A stretch of 25,342 nucleotides of DNA from JANOQP01 sp044227705 (GTDB lineage: Bacteria > Bacteroidota > Bacteroidia > Chitinophagales > Saprospiraceae), in contig JBGAWE010000042.1 in assembly GCA_044227705.1 (NCBI GenBank), positions 1-25,342 on the forward strand. Direction: 5' to 3'. The notes beneath the pieces were generated by a model. It saw only the letters and a program-made list of their open reading frames with translations, made no database searches and was not told where the DNA came from. Positions 21,053-25,342 of the stretch are shown here, piece after piece. Every line of letters begins with the position of its first letter. Position 1 is the stretch's first letter. Position numbers and translations under genes: made by a program.

Positions 21053-22494
21053 GGCTTGGGGGAGATTTCGAGCACCCAAGCGTCCCAGCAGGGCGGCTGG
21101 GCTTTCGGCAATTTCACCACGAGGTCGCCGCCGTCGCGCTCGCTTTTCAGGTCGCCCTTTGCTCCCAAGAGGTTGATTTTCAACGAGTTGCCCATGTCCT
21201 TTGGAAAAGGGAACCGCATCTCGGCGGGCATCGCTTCCCCTTCGTCGGCGAGGTAGATGGCAAAGAGGCGGCCGTCCAGCCGGTTTTTCGTGAAACAGAC
21301 CTTTCCGGATTTGTACGGCTCGACTGGCCGCGTCGAGTAGATGGCGGCCGAGTTGACGGCCATCCAGTCGCCGATGTCGTCGAGGCGGGCGAGGGCCTGC
21401 GGCGGGAACTCGCCCTCGGGCGACGGGCCGATGTTGAGCAAGAGATTTCCCCCTTTTGCCACGATGTCGACCAAAAGGTGGATGAGCTGGTTGGTCGATT
21501 TCATCCTGTCGTCGGGGACGTAGCTCCAGGAGCCGCCCATCGTCATGCAGGTCTCCCAGCGGTAGGGCAGCGGCTTTTCGGGCACCTGCTGCTCGGGCGT
21601 GAGGTAGTCCTGGAACGGCCCCGGCACGTCGCGGTCGACGAGGATGATGCCCGGCGTGTGCTGCCGGGCCATCGCGGCGATGCGGCGCATGTCGATGTCC
21701 TGCCCGGCGGGAATGTCCTTTTCCCATTCTTTTTTTCGGTCAACACAACTGTCCGGCCTGACCCAGCCGCCGTCGAACCAGAGGATGTCGAGCGGGCCGT
21801 AGCCGGTGACGAGTTCCTCGACCTGTTTGAACGTGAAATCCTGAAACCGCTTCCACTTCTCGGGCCGTTTCGAGATGTCGAAGTTGACGTTGCGGGTGAA
21901 CGGCGGCCATTCCGGCGACCAGAAATCGGGCGAGTGCCAATCGGGCTTCGAGAAATAGGCGCCGATGCCCATGCCCTTTTCACGGAAGGCGTTGAAGACC
22001 TCGCGGGCCACGTCGGCGCGGGGGCTTTTGGCGAAGGCGCAGACGTCGCCAGTAACCTTGTAGCCGGTCTGCTTTGTGTCGAACATGCAGAACCCGTCGT
22101 GGTGCTTGGTGGTGAAGACGACGTATTTCATGCCTGCCTTTTGAGCGGCGGCCGCCCATTTTTCCGGATCGAAATGGACGGGGTTGAACTGCGCGGGCAG
22201 CCGCTCGTAGGCTTTTTTGTACTCGAAATAGTCGGGCATCTCGCCCTCGGCGGCGGGCCTCGCGAGGCCTGGGTGCCATCGACGCTCGCACCAACCCCAC
22301 GGCTCGGGGCAGAGCGACCACGACTCGACGATGCCCCACTCCGAATAGGCGCCCCAGTGCATGAGGAGGCCGAACTTCCAGTCCTGCCACTCGGCCAGGT
22401 GCTTTTCGACGGCGGGGCCGGGGGCGGTTTGGGCGAGGAGGTTTGTCGTCCAAAAAAGGCAGGCGAGCAGCGTGTGTTTTTTCAAGGAGTGCAT
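21049..22494 (-). CDS. GH29 alpha-L-fucosidase, secreted
   Basis: Glycoside hydrolase family 29 releases alpha-linked L-fucose with retention. The 481-residue protein has a cleavable signal (MHSLKKHTLLACLFWTTNLL, cut about residue 22), then FGLLMHWGAYS and VFTTKHHDGFCMFDTKQTGY (substrate-binding histidines). LDILWFDGGW contains the nucleophile, D241. The acid/base residue of GH29 is not conserved enough to name here. The remaining part includes LLLNIGPSPEGEFP, a family hallmark, and a C-terminal beta domain. ATG at 22494 was chosen for the signal peptide. It is the first gene of the minus-strand series and overlaps chrA by four bases. Acts in the periplasm or outside the cell. Confidence 0.92.
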   Translation of the reverse strand: MHSLKKHTLLACLFWTTNLLAQTAPGPAVEKHLAEWQDWKFGLLMHWGAYSEWGIVESWSLCPEPWGWCERRWHPGLARPAAEGEMPDYFEYKKAYERLPAQFNPVHFDPEKWAAAAQKAGMKYVVFTTKHHDGFCMFDTKQTGYKVTGDVCAFAKSPRADVAREVFNAFREKGMGIGAYFSKPDWHSPDFWSPEWPPFTRNVNFDISKRPEKWKRFQDFTFKQVEELVTGYGPLDILWFDGGWVRPDSCVDRKKEWEKDIPAGQDIDMRRIAAMARQHTPGIILVDRDVPGPFQDYLTPEQQVPEKPLPYRWETCMTMGGSWSYVPDDRMKSTNQLIHLLVDIVAKGGNLLLNIGPSPEGEFPPQALARLDDIGDWMAVNSAAIYSTRPVEPYKSGKVCFTKNRLDGRLFAIYLADEGEAMPAEMRFPFPKDMGNSLKINLLGAKGDLKSERDGGDLVVKLPKAQPPCWDAWVLEISPKP

Positions 22495-22679
22495 GGGCCT
22501 CGATTTTATTTCTGGCGGCAAAATAGAAGAGAATCGCGGCAGCGAGCAGCGTCCCCCTCCCCCGCCGAATCTCCCCCTCGCCCATCTTTTCCCGAAAAAA
22601 GCCCCGCCCCCCGTAAATTGCCACGCTTTTCCGGCCCGCCCGCCGTCCTCGCGGAATGGACAGACACTAATCCGGCGCA

Positions 22680-25342
22680 ATGAGAAAATCGATTTCCCCC
22701 TTTTTCCTCTTCCTTTTCCTTTGGAGGGCCGTGCCGCTCGCCGCGCAGGGCAGCGGCGGCTGCGTTTGCACCAACTGCCCGCAGTTCATGCCCGACCTGT
22801 TTGTCGGCGACTTCCTCCTCAACGTCATGGGCGCGACGAACAACAACCTCGCCTCCCCCTCGCAGGGCGTTTGCGGCGTCCATCTCGAGTTCGACCACGA
22901 GTTCATCGGCGACCTGCAAATCACGCTCGTCTCGCCCGGCGGCCAGTCGGTCACGCTCGTCGGCTCCATCGGGCTTTTCAACAGCTTCACCGACTTCAAC
23001 AACTGGGACATCGACTTCGTCCCTTGCTCCGTCGCGCCCTCGCCCGACGGCGGCTTCTCCGACGTCTTTGAAAACAACCAAGACTGGGGCCTTTTTGGAA
23101 ACTACACCGGCAGCTACTGGCCCAACTCGGGCTGTCTCGAAGACTTCGACATCGGCCCGGTCAACGGGACATGGACGCTCCACATCGTCGACGGCCTCGG
23201 CGACGACGTGGGAAACATCACCGGCTACGAAATCATCTTCTGCGACGGCACCGGCATCTCCTGCTTCACCTGCGCCGCCGACGCGGGCGACCTCCTCCAG
23301 GCAGACGTCGCCGCTTGCGAAGGCTCGCCCAGCCTCGACCTCTCGCTGCCGCCCACTTGGGCACCGCCCGCGCAGGAGCCGCCTGCCGCGACCTATTCCT
23401 ACACCTACGTCGTCTCGAAGGCCGGCATCATCCTCGCCTACGACCCCGCCGCCGACCTGACCGCCCTCCCCAACGGCCTCTACACTGTCTGCGGCCTTTC
23501 CTACCTGACGGCGCACGCCGCGCAAATCCCGCCGCCCAACGGCTCGCTGACCGTCGCCCAACTGGCCGCCGCGCTCGCCGGGGGCCAGCCGCCCTTCTGC
23601 GGCGACCTCTCGCAGAACTGCATAAACGTCACCATCAACGGCGTCCCGCCACCCGAGACGGTCTTCGACACCATCTGTTTCAACACCTGTTACGGCTTTC
23701 ACGGCCACCAGTTTTGCAGCACCCTCGACACGACCTTCACCGCCCTCACGCTGCAAGGCTGCCCCTTCCTCGCCACCCTCCACCTCGTCGAGCGGGCGGA
23801 GAAAAGGGACACCATCCACGAAGCCGCCTGCATGGGTTTTTGCTCGAAAACGCCCGGTTTCGACACGGTCTGCATAGCTGGAACTTATGTGGGCATCTTC
23901 CCCGACACCCTTTCCGGCTGCGACAGCACGGTTGTTTTGATGTTTGAAATCGACTCGGTCACGGCATCCATCGCATCGCCGGGCGTGATCGGCTGCCCCG
24001 GCCCGACCATCGTTTTGAGCGGTGCGGGCTCAACCGGTGGCGCGGGCGTCTCCTATTCGTGGACAGGCCCCGGCATCCTCGGCCCGGCCGACGATTCGAC
24101 CTGCACCATCAACCAGCCGGGCGGCTATCAGCTTGTTTTGACAAAAGCCCTGCTCGGCACCGCCTGCCGCGACACGGCGGACGTGGCCGTGACCGCATCC
24201 GCCCCGCCGCCCGCACCCGTCATCGCGGGCGCGGACTCGGTCTGCGTCGGCACGACGGAGGTTTATTCAGTCCAAAACGAGCCGGGTTTGACGTTCAACT
24301 GGACGATTTCGGCTGGAGGCTCCATCACCGCAGGGCTGGGGACGAATCAAATTTCAGTCCTCTGGACGGGGCCGGTCGGGCTGGATTCTGTCTGTCTTTT
24401 TACAAAAAACAACTGTGGCAACAGCCCAAAAACCTGTCTCCAAACCACCCTCGGGAAGCTGCCCGCCGCGCCGGTCTTGCCAACCATCCAACCAATTTGC
24501 GAGGGCGACACTTTGACCCTGAACATCCCAGCCGTCCCGGCGGCGACGGGCTACGACTGGACTTTGCCGCCAGGTTCGACTCTCCTTTCCGGGCAGGGAA
24601 CAACCTCCGCCACCGTCCTTTTTTCAACCCCGCCGGGCGGGATGGCCTGCGTCGCGGCGACCAATTTTTGCGGAGCCAGCCAGCCCGATTGCGCAGCCGC
24701 GACGGTCGGCGCGATGCCCTCGCCGAGCGCGGGAGCCGATGCGGCAAACTGCGGGCAGGCAGTCAGTTTGACCGGTACTCAGACCGTCCCGAACTCGGCT
24801 TTGAACTGGTCGCTCGTCAGCGGCCCCGGCCTCGCCGCGTTCTCCGACCCGACGGCCGCAGCGACGCAAGTGACTGTGAATCAATACGGTAGCTACGTTT
24901 TTCGCCTCCTCGAATCGAACGGGGCCTGCTCGGCCGACGACTCCGTTTCGATGGTATTTCATGAAAAACCAGCCGCCGGCCTCCTCGCCCGGAACTGCCT
25001 GCCGGGCAATTTATTCTACACCGTCAGCTTCCCGATTTCGGGCGGCGCGGGGCCGTGGACGGTGGCGGGCGGGACGGTCATCGGCAACCTTTTCACCTCC
25101 AACCAAATCGCCAGCGGGGCGGTTTTCAGCTTCGTCATAACCGACGCGAACGGCTGCCAGAGCCTGCCCATCACCGGCAGTTTTGATTGCACTTGCACGA
25201 CCTTCTCGGGTTTGATGAGCCAAACACCGCTCGAAACCTGCGAGGGCCTGACCGTAGCCGCGACCGCGCCGCTCGACGCAGTGCTCGACGCGACGGACGC
25301 GGCCGCTTTCTTCCTCCACGACAACCCCGGCCCGAGCCTCGG
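22680..25342 (+). CDS. Large secreted surface protein with P-domain and PKD/Ig-like repeats, 5' part
   Basis: The frame opens with ATG at 22680-22682 and stays open to the window edge (887 codons visible), so the end is missing. There is a signal peptide (about 1-23, ending LAAQ). A proprotein-convertase P-like domain spans about 64-187 (LEFDHEFIGDLQITLVSPGG ... NGTWTLHIVDGLGDDVG). Cysteine-rich segments follow, then several PKD/Ig-like units of the Bacteroidota adhesin type (YSWTGPGILG, TFNWTISAGG, YDWTLPPGS, LNWSLVSGPG). Such proteins are usually T9SS cargo with a C-terminal sorting signal, which would lie beyond the window; that part is inference. The gap upstream (22495-22679) is shared with the divergent fucosidase gene. 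Confidence 0.88.
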   Translation, partial: MRKSISPFFLFLFLWRAVPLAAQGSGGCVCTNCPQFMPDLFVGDFLLNVMGATNNNLASPSQGVCGVHLEFDHEFIGDLQITLVSPGGQSVTLVGSIGLFNSFTDFNNWDIDFVPCSVAPSPDGGFSDVFENNQDWGLFGNYTGSYWPNSGCLEDFDIGPVNGTWTLHIVDGLGDDVGNITGYEIIFCDGTGISCFTCAADAGDLLQADVAACEGSPSLDLSLPPTWAPPAQEPPAATYSYTYVVSKAGIILAYDPAADLTALPNGLYTVCGLSYLTAHAAQIPPPNGSLTVAQLAAALAGGQPPFCGDLSQNCINVTINGVPPPETVFDTICFNTCYGFHGHQFCSTLDTTFTALTLQGCPFLATLHLVERAEKRDTIHEAACMGFCSKTPGFDTVCIAGTYVGIFPDTLSGCDSTVVLMFEIDSVTASIASPGVIGCPGPTIVLSGAGSTGGAGVSYSWTGPGILGPADDSTCTINQPGGYQLVLTKALLGTACRDTADVAVTASAPPPAPVIAGADSVCVGTTEVYSVQNEPGLTFNWTISAGGSITAGLGTNQISVLWTGPVGLDSVCLFTKNNCGNSPKTCLQTTLGKLPAAPVLPTIQPICEGDTLTLNIPAVPAATGYDWTLPPGSTLLSGQGTTSATVLFSTPPGGMACVAATNFCGASQPDCAAATVGAMPSPSAGADAANCGQAVSLTGTQTVPNSALNWSLVSGPGLAAFSDPTAAATQVTVNQYGSYVFRLLESNGACSADDSVSMVFHEKPAAGLLARNCLPGNLFYTVSFPISGGAGPWTVAGGTVIGNLFTSNQIASGAVFSFVITDANGCQSLPITGSFDCTCTTFSGLMSQTPLETCEGLTVAATAPLDAVLDATDAAAFFLHDNPGPSL

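Noticed and set aside
1..25342. CRISPR arrays, tRNA/rRNA genes, insertion sequences and prophage genes
   Set aside because: Read through both strands; no regularly spaced repeats, cloverleaf-like sequence, transposase or integrase motifs were seen.

Overview
The window reads as a piece of a GC-rich chromosome from the phylum Bacteroidota, most likely a Saprospiria-type organism. The reasons are a GldJ-like gliding/type IX secretion (T9SS) lipoprotein, a PorP/SprF outer-membrane protein, a large PKD/P-domain surface protein, several lipoproteins with Bacteroidota-style leaders, start codons without Shine-Dalgarno sequences, and -7 promoter elements of the TAnnTTTG type. Placement below phylum is inference. 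Coding density is high and no stretch over 300 bases lacks a gene. I saw no tRNA, rRNA, CRISPR array, transposase or phage gene.

Layout. 1-1922: tail of a YdeI-like gene, then divergent hemC (porphobilinogen deaminase, -) and a TrmH/RlmB-type rRNA methyltransferase (+) around an inverted repeat. 2009-4760: gldJ-like lipoprotein and PorP/SprF (-). 4833-6313: 3-hydroxyanthranilate dioxygenase and an M15 peptidase lipoprotein (-), with four degenerate octamers between them. 6487-7255: two small genes, one secreted with three LxEVxI repeats. 7342-10142: ABC ATPase, its membrane partner, a YtrA-type GntR regulator and a secreted beta-repeat protein. 10143-11373: a tiny membrane protein, palindromic repeats and a DUF4163/DUF3298-type lipoprotein. 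11436-11768: CsaA-like tRNA-binding protein (-). 11987-14011: a 674-residue protein with three tandem DUF1508 (YegP-like) units, one membrane helix and an unrecognised C-terminal domain. 14089-16148: mrp (-) and ribF (+), divergent, separated by only 36 bp that are almost filled by a perfect 28-bp palindrome; ribF is broken by a cluster of single-base length changes. 16149-17210: family 2 glycosyltransferase, open in frame to the ribF kinase domain. 17207-22494: a co-directional minus-strand set of GH29 alpha-L-fucosidase, chromate-type transporter, SulP transporter and TraB/GumN lipoprotein. 22680-end: start of a long secreted surface protein, open at the window edge.

How the genes fit together: gldJ and porP/sprF belong to the T9SS/gliding machinery, and the last gene is a plausible T9SS client. 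The ABC/GntR genes look like a self-regulated exporter cassette. hemC, rlmB, mrp, ribF and csaA are housekeeping genes. The most interesting points are the ribF frameshift cluster with its apparent fusion to a glycosyltransferase, the mrp/ribF palindrome with possible leaderless divergent promoters, the three-unit DUF1508 membrane protein, the LPEVVV-repeat secreted peptide, and an intergenic palindromic repeat present in two opposite copies.
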